From positions 71,659,067 through 71,723,066 of the forward strand of contig NC_068912.1 of assembly GCF_023091745.1 (NCBI RefSeq): a stretch of 64,000 nucleotides of DNA, given 5' to 3'. Each line of letters starts with the position of its first letter. Within the stretch, counting starts at the first letter, position 1. The DNA is from Budorcas taxicolor. Its lineage: Eukaryota > Chordata > Mammalia > Artiodactyla > Bovidae. A program made the position numbers and the translations under genes. The notes beneath the pieces were generated by a model that saw nothing but the letters and a program-made list of their open reading frames with translations, was not told the origin of the DNA and searched no databases. Below, piece after piece: positions 11,132 through 23,293 of the stretch.

Positions 11132-12481
11132 AAAAGAATATAAAACTACTCCTAAAATTTAACTCAGAAAATTATTCCTTTCATAAATACTACAACCACA
11201 TTCTTTTTTTCCTAAAGGCCTCTCTATGCAATATTAATATATATTCTTTTTATGCAAACTCATTTTGACAGCAATGGTGCAATCATATGATTCATTTCCA
11301 TTTAGATTCCTTACTTATTAAAAATAATTTAAGAAAAGAGTTCAGCTAGCATAATTTATTAGGCAGTACAAAGACATTTGTATGATGCTTATAGTTCAAA
11401 CTTGATTTAACATTTTATAATAATTTATAAAAGAAAAGGAAAAAATACATTCATGCTGACACATGTCTTGAAATTCAAAATATATGCTAAATATGAATAG
11501 ATATCATACACTTTTCTCTATAATGATTTACTCTGCAGTTGGAGAGAGAACATTTTAAGAAATTTTCATTTGAATAAGAATGAAAAAATTCTGAACATTA
11601 AAACGTACTAAATTGATTTCAGTTAAAAGATGTTAATGCTGTTTTAGCCCTCCATCCCTTCCATATCCATTGTCCAAGAATTGCAATGATTTCAGTCCAT
11701 TATCATGACTTTTATTTCTAAGTGGTATGATATATCTGAGATTGATATGAGCTAACAGGAATTGCTAGGCCAAAGAATCGCATAAGGGAACACTGAAATC
11801 CATAGCAAGTTGGAAGAATAACACTGGCATCGAGATAGTAAAGTTGTATATAAAATGAATTATTTGGTGTTTCATACTGTACATAGCAGATTGGTCTCAG
11901 TTACCTTGATAATTTAAAGAAAAATTATTTAGAATATTATCTCCATTTTATTTTGGATTGATCTGAATAATGCTGACCTTGGAAAAAGAGAAAATGAATT
12001 TTATTCGTTCATTATCTTTGCAATCTTTATTGAGATCCTTTGTGAACCTTGTATTCTGTGCTGAAATTTCAAAACAAGGATCTCACAGTCTAGTGACAGA
12101 GCCAGACAAATTAACAGATGCTTAGAAGAATGGTGTGACTGGGGCTATAAGAGAGGAAAACTCAGAATGAGCGGGAATATGGAAAGCTATTTAATGGACA
12201 TAAAGGTAAGAGTCTCACTTGGGTCTAAAAGGAAGTATTTTGGCTGAATAATTCCTCATTCATTTCATTTGATAACTCTTCATCTTTTACAGAACTCTGA
12301 TGTTTTTGCTTTAAAATAATTAAACTTAAATGACATTGTCACAAAGTAATCTCATCTGCTTCCCTGGCATTAGTAATCAGATGTTCATTTAAAGTAGGTA
12401 TGACATAAACTTAAACTGGAATAAATAATATAACATGAATTTCTGTCTCATGTAAAATTTCAGATAGGTAGGGAGCCTCTA
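11132..12481. other. Mostly single-copy; possible L2/MIR piece at 12015-12180
   Basis: AT-rich sequence without young repeats or plausible genes. Around 12015-12180 the sequence resembles the L2 3' region read backwards (TCACAGTCTAGTGACAGAG at about 12083-12101), but the match is weak. Confidence 0.45.
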
Positions 12482-12647
12482 CATGTGTGCGTACTCAGTT
12501 GTGTCCAACTCTTTGTAACTTCATAGATTGTAGTCTGCCAGGCTCTTCTGTCCATGGGACATGTCAGGCAAGAATACTGAAGTGGGTTGCCCATTTCTCT
12601 TGCATTGGCAGGAGGATTCTTTACCGGTGCACCACCTGGGAAGCCAA
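12482..12647 (-). mobile_element. Bov-tA SINE
   Basis: A body with a shortened tRNA-like head at the right. Near-identical direct repeats flank it: GGGAGCCTCTA (12471-12481) and GGGAGCCCCTA (12648-12658), 10 of 11 matching. Confidence 0.93.
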
Positions 12648-12909
12648 GGGAGCCCCTAGGCTATCTATAATAGTTCTGTCCCATACCTATTCTATTTTTT
12701 TCAATACATGGCCTTAATTGCTGAGATTACTTCATGATCAGAGATGACTGCTTCAGCCACAACTACTCTATCTACATTTCAAAGAGAAGAAAACACAACA
12801 AGAAGGGGTAGTTTGCATACTTCAGCATGGCTTTTAAGGGAGGATTCCAGAAACTGATGCAGTGCACGTCTATTTACATTAAATTTACTTAATCATACAA
12901 CTACAACTG
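12648..12909. other. Short single-copy spacer
   Basis: Nothing recognised between two SINEs of opposite orientation. Confidence 0.4.
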
Positions 12910-13120
12910 GTTCTTCTTAGGTGGCTCAATGGTAAAGAACCCACCTGCCAATATGGGAGTTGTGGGTTCAATCCTTGAGTGGGGAAGATCCCCTGGAGGA
13001 GGAAATGGCAATCCACTCTAGTATTCTTGCCTGAGAATCCCATGGACAGAGGATCCTGGGGGTTAACAATCCATGGGGTCGCAAAGAACCGACACGACTG
13101 AGCAACTGAATAACGAGAAT
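12910..13120 (+). mobile_element. Bov-tA SINE with clean TSD
   Basis: Full head-plus-body unit, plus strand. Perfect 11-base direct repeats AACTACAACTG lie at 12899-12909 and 13121-13131 and define both ends exactly. Confidence 0.96.
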
Positions 13121-13131
13121 AACTACAACTG

Positions 13132-13439
13132 TTAATAGCTGCTTTAGAAGCTTGGGATATGTAGTCATTTTAAGTTATCATTTTTATAGAAAAGTTGACA
13201 AATAGTAGAAATCAAAGTGTCAGTTAATGTTAGACATTGGTACAGCAAGGATGAATGTTTTGCTAAGCCACTAAATAGAAAAACAACATATAAATACGAG
13301 TAATATAGGAGGAAAATAAAATTAAAATTACCTTTTAAAAACAAGACAAGGAAAAAAAGTCAAGACATTAAAAAATAGAAGGGAAATACTTATTTTATAA
13401 TATATCTCCAGCATTTTTTTAAATCAAAAACTAGCTGTG
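13132..13439. other. Single-copy-looking DNA
   Basis: AT-rich, A-rich near 13330-13380; no family or coding signal recognised. Confidence 0.4.
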
Positions 13440-13910
13440 GCATGTTTTTGATGAGACTGTATAAAGTGGAAAGAGTATAAGGTGAACTCAGTAACCTGAG
13501 GATGAGTAAAACTTCCTGCTGAAGGGCAAGACCAATTCTATCTCTTGCTGACAGTGTGACCCTGGGAAATTCTCTTCAAACAGCTAATCTTCAATCACAT
13601 TTATAAACTGTAGAAAATAAAATATAGGACTGGAACTCTGGTTGACTTCTGTGTAAGTTTTAAGTGGGCACTTCCAAATACATTTTGTAGATAACTAACA
13701 TTATTTTAAATACAATATTTTTTTAAATCAAAATTATTTCAAAATATGAATGATGAACAAAATTTCAAATTTTTACATTAACTTAAGGTCTGATCCTGTC
13801 CTTACAGGTCATCTCAATTACCCCAACTTCATCCCTGTCCTGGTAAAATGTCTGCCTCACAAAGTTATTATAATACTCAAAAAGTACATAAAAACCAGTT
13901 AAAAGCTCAA
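13440..13910 (+). mobile_element. MIR SINE remnant, two blocks
   Basis: 13480-13660 matches the MIR core (the segment around CTGACAGTGTGACCCTGGGAA at 13548-13568 parallels the MIR TGTGTGACCTTGGGCAA core). 13840-13910 resembles the MIR 3' part (GCTCAATAAAAC at the end). The intervening 13660-13790 is not MIR-like, so they may be one interrupted copy or two. Confidence 0.6.
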
Positions 13911-14700
13911 TAAAACAAGATTATATCAATTATCTGATTTCAATTTGAATTTTACATTTCTTTCTTAAGAGAAGTACTAACATTTGGCTCGAAGTGTTTA
14001 ATTTACTTCAGAAATGCAAACATCACAATACAAAAGTAACAATAAAATCTGTGATACTAACTAGGATTTCTACTGCATAAAATAGAACTGATATTTTACA
14101 TGAAAATGCAAGTTCTCAGTTATGATCTTGTTACAGACTGATTCAGCATTCCACTGTCATTTACTTTTTGGCATAGCTGCTCTAACAGGTTAATGGTTCT
14201 TTTTCACTTTTATTATTTATTAAGAATAACAAATTCATGTTTGAATGCTAATACAGAACTTGGTGAAAGGTGTGGTACAAGTGGAGAAAAGAAACGGGCT
14301 TTTCATCATTAAATAAAATATTATTATGGTTTCTTTTAGTCATAATTTGATACAGTTTTCAAATTAAAACTAACAACTTGCATACAAAAGAATAGTTTGG
14401 AAATTGGCACTGGGGAAGAACTTCTCCACGTGCCAAACATAGGAAGGGTTTTAGAACTTCTTTAGAAGCAAAATTAATTTTTACAGAAAATTTTAGACAA
14501 GACCTATGAGGTCTGAAATTGTCATATTAGCACATGTGCTTTCACAAGTAGATACAGAAATACTAATAATTCCATTTTGGCAAAACTTTAATTCAAATAC
14601 AAGTTATTGTTTAATCAAGAACAGATAATTTAAGAAATGTCTACACAATACCATATTAGTAACTCTTATATAGGAAAACTAAATATTTTAATTAAATATT
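13911..14700. other. Single-copy-looking DNA
   Basis: No repeat family or coding signal recognised. Confidence 0.4.
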
Positions 14701-14714
14701 ATTTAAGGAGGCTG

Positions 14715-14935
14715 TTTGAAAATTCACTACCTGTATTAAAATCTCTACTTTGCAGTTTAATCACTATGTAATGTTGGGTAATCTGCATAAACTCTGTATG
14801 GTCACTTTTTTCCATCTGTACAATGTAAATAAAAATTTAACTGACGTACTAAATATATAGCACTTACTAATGTGTATGTCACAAAGTGTGAAATAAATGT
14901 GGACTTTAATATTTACTAACCATTACCTCATTAAT
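14715..14935 (+). mobile_element. MIR SINE remnant
   Basis: The order TGTAATGTTGGGTAATCTGC (14766-14785), a CATCTGTACAATG block (14813-14825), then TAGCACTTACTAATG (14857-14871) parallels the MIR core and tail. Old and diverged. Confidence 0.6.
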
Positions 14936-17275
14936 ATACCCAGAAAACGTTTTTGAGACTATAACATAACTGCCAGGCACATGATCCTTCTTATTCTACA
15001 GTATTGTCTTCTTTGCTGTTAGTTTGCTCACTAACTTTTTTTCACTCATATGTCAGACACATTGCATAACTTGGAATATTTCTTTTGCTCTCAACAATAG
15101 AGAATTAGCACTTTTATTAGAATATCACCAGTTTTATGAGGGATATACTAAACTATGTTTGGCCTCTGAACACTCATAACTTTATTTGAGTAAACTATGT
15201 ATTTATAATTTGTGTTTATAATTTTGTCTCTTCTCTACTATTGCTTAAGGATAGTGGATGCATCATCTCCCTCTTTTTATGCAGGGTCTCGAGAGTACTG
15301 CATTGAGAACAGAGATCCACAGAAATTGTCATTTAAATTGATGGATCAATAAGCTTGAGCTGCATTAACTAGAACAATTGGTAGCTGCAATCTGTTCCCT
15401 TAAATGGAGGAAGGATGGGAGATCTATTACAAATTGTTTGGATTATCTTGTAAGTGTAACTGTCATATACAAAAGAGGTGAATTATAGTAATGAAGATTT
15501 CAAAGTTCATCATGGATCATGATAAAGACTCATTAATATCCAACATTAGGAAAGAACCCTTATGCAAGAATTAAAGTTCTGTTGGGGAGGTTAACAGTTT
15601 AAGTGACAGAATATTATCCTCTATTTTAATAAGGTATTAAAATTTGCATTTTATGTTTCTTCAGCTATAAATTTTGCCTATGGCCATGGTGATCTGAGAC
15701 AGATTTATTATTTATTTCTGACAGATTATTTGTGACACCTCGTATATTTACATATGATACTATGGCTAGTTCTTTCACTGCTACTTTATCTTCTCCCTTC
15801 ACCCAACTCCATGCTTCTTTTTTTTTTTTACAAAAAGAGCAAAATGCATGATAAGGTCTGTTTTCTGATAAACATTTGATGATATTTGAAAGATGTTTTG
15901 TGTTGAAACAGGTGGTAACAAATTAACTAAATGAGGAGTGTATTTGTGAAAGAGAGAGTGAGAAGCTGCAAAACATAGAATTGTGGTTGTAGCTTTTACT
16001 CTGGACAGAAGGGGTATATCGTGTGGCCCGTATTCCAGATGCTTTTTTACACCATTTCACATGCCCTGCAGCTGCTACTTCTGTTGTGATTGCTGCATCA
16101 CCTCCTGTCATTGCCCACTTGAAAGTGAAGAAAAGGACCTAACAAAATGAACAAAACAGCACTCTCTGTGATTCATTTTGTTTTTGTTCTTTGGTTGAAA
16201 TATCACAAATCACAGATACTACCCCTCTCCCCAGAACTGTGTCTCTCCTAGATCTCTAATTAGGTAAGATTATAATTTACTCCAGAAGCTTTAAAATGCA
16301 TTGTATATTATGAAAAGCAAGTACAGTTCATATTCAATTTGACTTCTTCATAAATTTTTAAATATCAAAGTGATTAGGTCAGATTTAGGACCAATTCCCT
16401 GAGAAAGTTCATGATTAAAAGGCTCAGTTAGTCCCTGGCCATGAGATTATCAAGCAGTCAACACACTTTTAGAATTTTATGAAGAAGGAGGAAAGAGGTC
16501 ACTGCTCTCTGCTTTCTATATTGCCAAACTGATGTGTACATGGAGTTTGGGTAATATAATACATATTCATGCTGACAGCTAATTTTCAGGCTAATGCAAT
16601 TCAAAACAGAAAAGATAATGAACCCTAAAAAAACAGAGTTTGTAAATGGAAATGCTGACAGACTCTTAACTCTAATAGCTATGCTATTGGGCACTACAAA
16701 AATAACAAAGCTAATTTTAATGAAGATTTGAAAGTAGATGAGGCATTCATCTTTGGTAATTATGGTGTTTCTGTAGTACTAATATCTAAATGGAATTTAA
16801 ACCATTTAAATGACCCAAGGGAAGGGACAGTTGTAGGAATAATTCTCAGTGTGATTCCATAAAGGTAACATGTATATTTCAAGAACATTTTTCCCTTGTG
16901 GAACCAGCCACATGCCAATTATAAATAAATATACTAATCCTTTGTAACTTTGATTTGAGGATATGTTTCCAAAACAAATCTACTTGAAATTTTCTTAAGT
17001 GATGCTTTTAAAAATTAATTTATTTAAACCATTGTTGATAAGGAGGAAGATGTGTTACAAGCATTGCTATCTACCTATTTAACTTTTGGTATCTTACTAA
17101 ATCCAGCAAATTGATTGACATGCCTTTAGAACTGCCCTCTAACTCTTTGGGCTAGTTTTATTCCTATATACTACAAATATCTGTTAAGAATAGTTCATAT
17201 GCTAAAAAAGTATATTTAAACCTCTGGGAATTCAAATCCAAATAGTTTTCCTCCTGTATGGACTTTCAACCTAAT
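14936..17275. other. Longest repeat-poor stretch of the window
   Basis: No young SINE or LINE and no recognised old repeat over about 2.3 kb. The 15.95-16.45 kb part has more balanced composition and TAATTA-type motifs (near 16256-16261). A T-run lies at 15820-15829. ORFs at 15923-16111 and 16458-16694 (minus) show no recognisable motif. This is the best candidate here for retained non-coding sequence, but conservation cannot be judged from one genome. Confidence 0.45.
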
Positions 17276-17286
17276 CACAGAGACAG

Positions 17287-17562
17287 CTGCTGCTGCTGCT
17301 AAGTCGCTTCAATCATGGCCGACTCTGTGCTACCCCATAGACGGCAGCCCACCAGGCTCCCCTGTCCCTGGGATTCTCCAGGCAAGAACACTGGAGTGGG
17401 TTGCCATTTCCTTCTCTAATGCATGAAAATGAAAAGTTAAAGTGAAGTCGCTCAGTCGTGTCTGACTCTTCGCGACCCCATGGACTGCAGCCTACCAGAC
17501 TCCTCTGTCCATGGGATTTTCCAGGCAAGAGTATTGGAGTGGGGTGCCATCGCCTTCTCCTC
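17287..17562 (-). mobile_element. BOVA2 dimeric SINE with clean TSD
   Basis: Both A-type monomers are present; the 3' (GCA)n-type tail appears on plus as CTGCTGCTGCTGCT at 17287-17300. Perfect 11-base repeats CACAGAGACAG at 17276-17286 and 17563-17573 mark the insertion. One of the more intact copies. Confidence 0.97.
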
Positions 17563-17604
17563 CACAGAGACAGAGTCCTATATAAAATACTATTATAAGC
17601 AAAG

Positions 17605-17912
17605 GCTCAGTTCAGTTTAATCCCTCAGGCATGTTGGACTCTTTGTGATCCCATGAACTGCCTCACGCCAGGCTTCCTTGTCATCACCAACTCCTGGAGC
17701 TTACTCAAACTCTGGTCCTTAGAGTCGGTGATGCCATCCAACCATCTTATCTTCTGCCCTCCCCTTCTTTCCCACCTTCAGTCATTCCCAGCATCAGGGT
17801 CTTTTCCAAAGTCAGTTCTTCCCATCAGGTGGCCAAAGTATTGGTTTCAGTTTCAGCATTAGTCCTTCCAATGAATATTCAGGACCGATTTCTTTTAGGA
17901 TTGACTAGTTGA
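17605..17912 (-). mobile_element. BovB 3' end
   Basis: Starts at the left with the CAGTTCAG-type BovB 3' tail and carries the C-terminal part of the ORF in reverse (sense peptides resemble LMLGKIEG and GHLMQRVDSL of this family). 5'-truncated, with frameshifts. Matches the older BovB subtype shared by 33290-33592. Confidence 0.92.
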
Positions 17913-17959
17913 CATTGAATGGTTCACAACATTTGGTGGCAAGAAGTAGAAATGGTAAT

Positions 17960-19020
17960 TGAACTTTATCATCTATCTTTTTCAGTAAAAATATTTATTT
18001 TAGAATTGTTTCAGATTTATAGAAAAACTGTGAAAATACAAATAGAGCTCTTAAATATCCTGTCCCTAATTTCCCTCATGATCAGAAACTTATACCACTA
18101 TGGTACATTTGTGACAACAATAAAGTAATATTTATGCCATATTATTAACTAAAATCTATGTTCCCATTTCCTTAGTATTTAGCAAATGTGCTTTTTCAGT
18201 TCTAGGATACAATTAAGGATGCAATACTATATTTAGTTGTTATGTGCCCTTAGGCATCTCTTGACTATGGCAGTTTCTTGGATTTTCCTTATTTTTTATG
18301 AACTAGACAGTTGAAGACTACTGCTTAGATATTTTCTAGATTATCTTTCTTTGAAATTTGACTAATGATTTTCATAGTTAGATTGGGTTTATGGGTTTGG
18401 AGGAGGAGTATCAAGGTGGTCAAATTCTATATTCATCATATTATATCAAGTGCACATACTATAGAGATGGCTTACTGTTGATGTTGACCTTAATTACCTT
18501 GTTCAGGTAGTGTTTGGCAGGTGTCTCCACTGTAAATTTTCTCTTTTCCTCTGTTAGATACTTACTTCTCTGAAACAAAGTCACTATGCACAGGATACAC
18601 ACAGGGAAGGGGTAGTGAGATTCTACCTGCTTAACAATAGAGTATTCAAACAAATTATTTGGAATTCTCTGTAGGAAAATAATTCTTCTACTCCACCTAT
18701 TTATTGAATCACTTATTTATGTCAGTATGGATTCAGGGATATTTATTGTATACTTTAAGGTATAATCCAACACTACTTTATTTTGCTTCTCAAATAGTTC
18801 CAAGTTTGGCCATTAGAAGCAATTCCAGCTGGCTCTGGTATCCTTTTGAAACCCTTATGTTGTATATTTTCTTCCCCAGTCATTGAAATAATCATTTTTT
18901 TTCCAAAGAACTTTTGTTTTAGAAACCAACATCTGGGTGCTGGGTATGCTTCTTGCCATCATCTTATTTTTCATATAGTTCAATTTCCATAAAATTGCAT
19001 TTTGTGTAGCATATGAACAG
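17960..19020 (-). mobile_element. Old L1 3' UTR
   Basis: About 1 kb follows the long 3' UTR of an old L1M element read backwards, including the blocks near 18225-18300, 18460-18560 and 18710-18800 (GTCAGTATGGATTCAGGGATA at 18721-18741). Non-coding; the 69- and 64-codon ORFs in it are incidental. Confidence 0.75.
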
Positions 19021-19764
19021 AGAGAAATGCTATATTATTATTGAGTTCCTCTAAAGGGTGAGTTCATTATTCTGGCTTTTGAAATTTATTACTGCTGCAT
19101 GATACCTTTGCCTGCTATTCCTGATGTAATTTTACACAATTATTTGAGCTTATGTTTTGTGTTTCTGTTTATACATGAAGAAAAAAAGGTCTTTTTGATC
19201 TTAAACAATAATGTTTCTGAGATTATATATTTATGTATAATAAAAATAGCGAATGGTTGAACATTAACTCAAACACAAGGTAACTTTCCATAATACTAAA
19301 GTACTATGATAAGCTACCTCTTGCTTGTCATTGAATTCATGATACTATGGTAGCACTCACTATTAGTTTAAGAATTAAGTCTGGTTATAATCGGCCTTAG
19401 TTTCTGGTCTTAGTCAAAATGTGAATCCTTAGTCACAAGGCCAGTAAAAGCACTTCAGGGGAATGAGTTTATATTCTTATAAGACAATCAATGTGAAGAG
19501 TTTAATTCTTCAATTTTTTGATAACATTGAAAGATGAAGCTTGTTCAGTAAGAAAGCTTGGTGTGATAATATATTTCATATGTTCCTTAAGTAGGTATTA
19601 AATCCTACTATGTACTAGCAATACAATAAGTAATAGTGATAATTACTTTAGCATTTTTCCATATCAAAGGGATTTATATTTAGAAAGGAAAGAAATACAT
19701 TTAAGCAAAAAAAAAAAAAAAAAAGAATAAAGACACATAATTAAATGTATGTGGAATTGAGTGA
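19021..19764. other. Single-copy-looking DNA; A-run at 19708-19725
   Basis: No repeat family or coding signal recognised apart from a poly(A) run that might be the tail of an unrecognisable insertion. Confidence 0.4.
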
Positions 19765-19870
19765 GATGGGCTTCTTAGACTTTAATGTGTCTAAGAATCA
19801 TCATGGAATTTCATTAAAATATATATTCTGATTCAGTAAATTGAAATCTATAAAAGCATCACTCAAGTAT
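19765..19870. mobile_element. MER5A-type hAT MITE, half
   Basis: Sequence around TAGACTTTAATGTGTCTAAG (19778-19797) and ATTCTGATTCAGTAAATTG (19825-19843) matches half of the non-autonomous Charlie-family element MER5A. The other half is absent. Confidence 0.65.
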
Positions 19871-19909
19871 ACTGAGAAGCAACAGTGTGGATAACAGTAA
19901 GGTGCAAAG

Positions 19910-20042
19910 TGTATGTGTGCTAGGTTGCTTCAGTCGTGTCTGACTCTTTGCTACTCTATGGACAGTAGTCCACCAGGCTCCTCTGTCCATGGGATTCTCC
20001 AGACAAGAATACTGGAGTGAATTGCCATGCCCTCCTCCAGAA
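19910..20042 (-). mobile_element. Bov-tA body, tRNA head missing
   Basis: A-type body only; the tRNA-like half is absent at the right. Imperfect direct repeats AGTAAGGTGCAAAG (19896-19909) and AGTAAGGCACAAAAG (20043-20057) bracket it, so the head was lost by 5' truncation at insertion. Confidence 0.9.
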
Positions 20043-20080
20043 AGTAAGGCACAAAAGAATGGTTTATTTTTGAGGAGAAG

Positions 20081-20284
20081 AGTCTCGCTCAGTCGTGTCT
20101 GACTCTTTGCGACCCCATGGACAGTAGCCTGCACCAAGCTCCTCCATCCATGGGATTTTCTAGGCAAGAGTACTGGAGTGGGTTGCCATTTCCTTCTCCA
20201 GGGAATCGTCCCGACCCAGGGATTGAACCCAGGTCTCCTGCATTGTAGACATATGCTTTACCATCTGAGCCACCAGGGAAGTCC
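20081..20284 (-). mobile_element. Bov-tA SINE
   Basis: Complete head and body on the minus strand, 40 bases from the preceding SINE and in the same orientation. B-box-like sequence is read on the plus strand as GGATTGAACC (20219-20228). No clear target duplication. Confidence 0.94.
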
Positions 20285-20454
20285 ACAAATTAGAGTTAAA
20301 GTGAGTATCTGGATCAAAAAAATAGGACCAGAATTTTGGTAAAATATTAATTCCAAAACATTTCCACCTTTTGTTTGTGATATGAGATTTAGTTAGAAGA
20401 AATGTATTTTTATTATATAATCTGTCATCCAAAATATATATATTTGGGGCTATG

Positions 20455-20602
20455 TGTTTTTTTCTTTTTTCTTTTTTTTTTTTTACAGTGTTTATCATAG
20501 TATTTTTATTTTTTTATTTTTTTATTTTTTTTGACACTATGTGAAATACTGAGATTTATTTATTTATTTATTTTTTATCCCCAGATTTCTTTTTTTTTTT
20601 TT
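20455..20602. repeat. T-rich low-complexity tract beside the L1 3' end
   Basis: T-runs, (ATTTTTTT)n-like and (ATTT)n repeats separated by two short non-repetitive islands (20524-20551 and 20578-20588). In the orientation of the adjacent L1-BT this is two A-rich tails with unique sequence between, which is compatible with a 3' transduction but not proof of it. Confidence 0.6.
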
Positions 20603-20888
20603 AATTTAAAAATCTTTAATTCTTACATGTGTTCCCAAACATGAACCCCCCTCCCACCTCCCTCCCCATAACATCTCTGTGGGTCATCCCCATGCACCAG
20701 CCCCAAGCATGCTGTATCCTGCGTCAGACATAGACTAGCGATTCAATTCTTACATGATAGTATACATGATAGAATGCCATTCTCCCATATCATCCCACCT
20801 TCTCCCTCTCCCTCTGAGTCCAAAAGTCCGTTATAGACAGCTGCGTCTTTTTTCCTGTCTTGCATACAGGGTCGTCATTGCCATCTTT

Positions 20889-23293
20889 CTAAATTCCATA
20901 TATATGTGTTAGTATACTGTATTGGTGTTTTTCTTTCTGGCTTACTTCACTCTGTATAATCGGCTCCAGTTTCATCCATCTCATCAGAACTGATTCAAAT
21001 GAATTCTTTTTAACGGCTGAGTAATACTCCATTGTGTATATGTACCACACCTTTCTTATCCATTCATCTGCTGATGGACATCTAGGTTGTTTCCATGTCC
21101 TGGCTATTATAATCAGTGCTGCGATGAACATTGGGGTACATGTGTCTCTTTCAATTCTGGTTTCCTCGGTGTGTATGCCCAGCAGTGGGATTGCTGGGTC
21201 ATAAGGGAGTTCTATTTGCAATTTTTTAAGGAATCTCCACACTGTTCTCCATAGTGGCTGTACTAGTTTGCATTCCCACCAACAGTGTAGGAGGGTTCCC
21301 TTGTCTCCACACCCTCTCCAGCATTTATTGCTTGCAGATTTTTGGATCGCAGCCATTCTGACTGGTGTGAAGTGGTACCTCATTGTGGTTTTGATTTGCA
21401 TTTCTCTGATAATGAGTGATGTTGAGCATCTTTTCATGTGTTTGTTAGCCATCCGTATGTCTTCTTTGGAGAAATGTCTATTTAGTTCTTTGGCCCATTT
21501 TTTGATTGTGTCGTTTATTTTTCTGGAATTGAGCTGCATAAGTTGCTTGTATATTTTTGAGATTAGTTGTTTGTCAGTTGCTTCATTTGCTATTATTTTC
21601 TCCCATTCCGAAGGCTGTCTTTTCACCTTGCTGATATTTTCCTTTGTTGTGCAGAAGCTTTTAATTTTAATTAGATCCCATTTGTTTATTTTTGCTTTTA
21701 TTTCCAGTATTCTGGGAGGTGGATCATAGAGGATCCTGCTGTGATTTATGTCGGAGAGTGTTTTGCCTATGTTCTCCTCTAGGAGTTTTATAGTTTCTGG
21801 TCTTACATTTAGATCTTTAATCCATTTTGAGTTTATTTTTGTGTGTGGTGTTAGAAAGTGATCTAGTTTCATTCTTTTACAAGTGGTTGACCAGTTTTCC
21901 CAGCACCACTTGTTAAAGAGATTGTCTTTACTCCATTGTATATTCTTGCCTCCTTTGTCAAAGATAAGGTGTCCATATGTGTGTGGATTTATCTCTGGGC
22001 TTTCTATTTTGTTCCATTGATCTATATGTCTGTCTTTGTGCCAGTACCATACTGTTTTGATGACTGTGGCTTTGCAGTAGAGCCTGAAGTCAGGCAAGTT
22101 GATTCCTCCAGTTCCATTCTTCTTTCTCAAGATTGCTTTGGCAATTCGAGGTTTTTTGTATTTCCATACGAATCTTGAAATTATTTGTTCTAGTTCTGTG
22201 AAAAATATGGCTGGTAGCTTGATAGGGATTGCATTGAATTTGTAAATTGCTTTGGGTAGTATCCTCATTTTCACTATATTGATTCTTCCGATCCATGAAC
22301 ATGGTATATTTCTCCATCTATTAGTGTCCTCTTTGATTTCTTTCATCAGTGTTTTATAGTTTTCTATATATAGGTCTTTAGTTTCTTTGGGTAGATATAT
22401 TCCTAAGTATTTTATTCTTTTCGTTGCAATGGTGAATGGAATTGTTTCCTTAATTGCTTTTTCTACTTTCTCATTATTGGTGTATAGGAATGCAAGGGAT
22501 TTCTGTGTGTTGATTTTATATCCTGCAACTTTACTATATTCATTGATGAGCTCTAGTAATTTTCTGGTGGAGTCTTTCGGGTTTTCCATGTAGAGGATCA
22601 TGTCATCTGCAAACAGTGAGAGTTTTACTTCTTCTTTTCCAATTTGGATTCCTTTTATTTCTTTTTCTGCTCTGCTTGCTGTGGCCAAAACGTCCAGAAC
22701 TATGTTGAATAGTAGCGGTGAAAGTGGACACCCTTGTCTTGTTCCTGACTTTAGTGGAAATGCTTTCAATTTTTCACCATTGAGGATAATGTTTGCTGTG
22801 GGTTTGTCATATATAGCTTTTATTATGTTGAGGTATGTTCCTTCTGTTCCTGCTTTCTGGAGAATTTTTATCATAAATGGATGTTGAATTTTGTCAAAGG
22901 CCTTCTCTGCATCTATTGAGATAATCATATGGTTTTTATTTTTCAATTTGTTAATGTGGTGAATTACATTGATTGATTTGCGATATTGAAGAATCCTTGC
23001 ATCCCTGGGATAAAGCCCACTTGGTCATGGTGTATGATCTTTTTAATGTGTTGTTGGATTCTGATTGCTAGAATTTTGTTGAGGATTTTTGCATCTATGT
23101 TCATCAGTGATATTGGCCTGTAGTTTTCTTTTTTTGTGACATCTTTGTCAGGTTTTGGTATTAGAGTGATGGTGGCCTCATAGAATGAGTTTGGAAGTTT
23201 ACCTTCCTCTGCAATTTTCTGGAAGAGTTTGAGTAGGATAGGTGTCTTTGAAAGGATAAATAAAATTGACAAACCATTAGCCAGACTCATCAA
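20889..23293 (-). pseudogene. L1 ORF2p fragment: reverse transcriptase and C-terminus
   Basis: ORF2p nicks target DNA and reverse-transcribes L1 RNA; here only part remains. An uninterrupted 685-codon frame covers 20889-22946. The first catalytic Asp lies in SIDAEKAFDKI (residues 10-20) and the active-site box is FADD at residues 112-115 (22602-22613). SGTRQGCPLSPLLFN (67-81) is the RT fingers/palm motif, and the C-terminal Cys-rich motif CWRGCGDKGTLLHCWWEC is intact. Upstream, 22964-23293 encodes the preceding RT segment (LPNSFYEATITLIPKPDKD) in another frame; the shift comes from one missing base near 22982, where GMQGFFNI should run on into RKSINVIHH. The N-terminal endonuclease is absent. 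The first Met is internal, not a true start. Expressed product is unlikely. Confidence 0.94.

Noticed and set aside
21268..21729. 153-codon plus-strand ORF, Leu/Ile-rich, looks like a membrane protein
   Set aside because: It lies exactly antisense to L1 ORF2; hydrophobic readings are typical of the reverse of Lys-rich L1 coding sequence.
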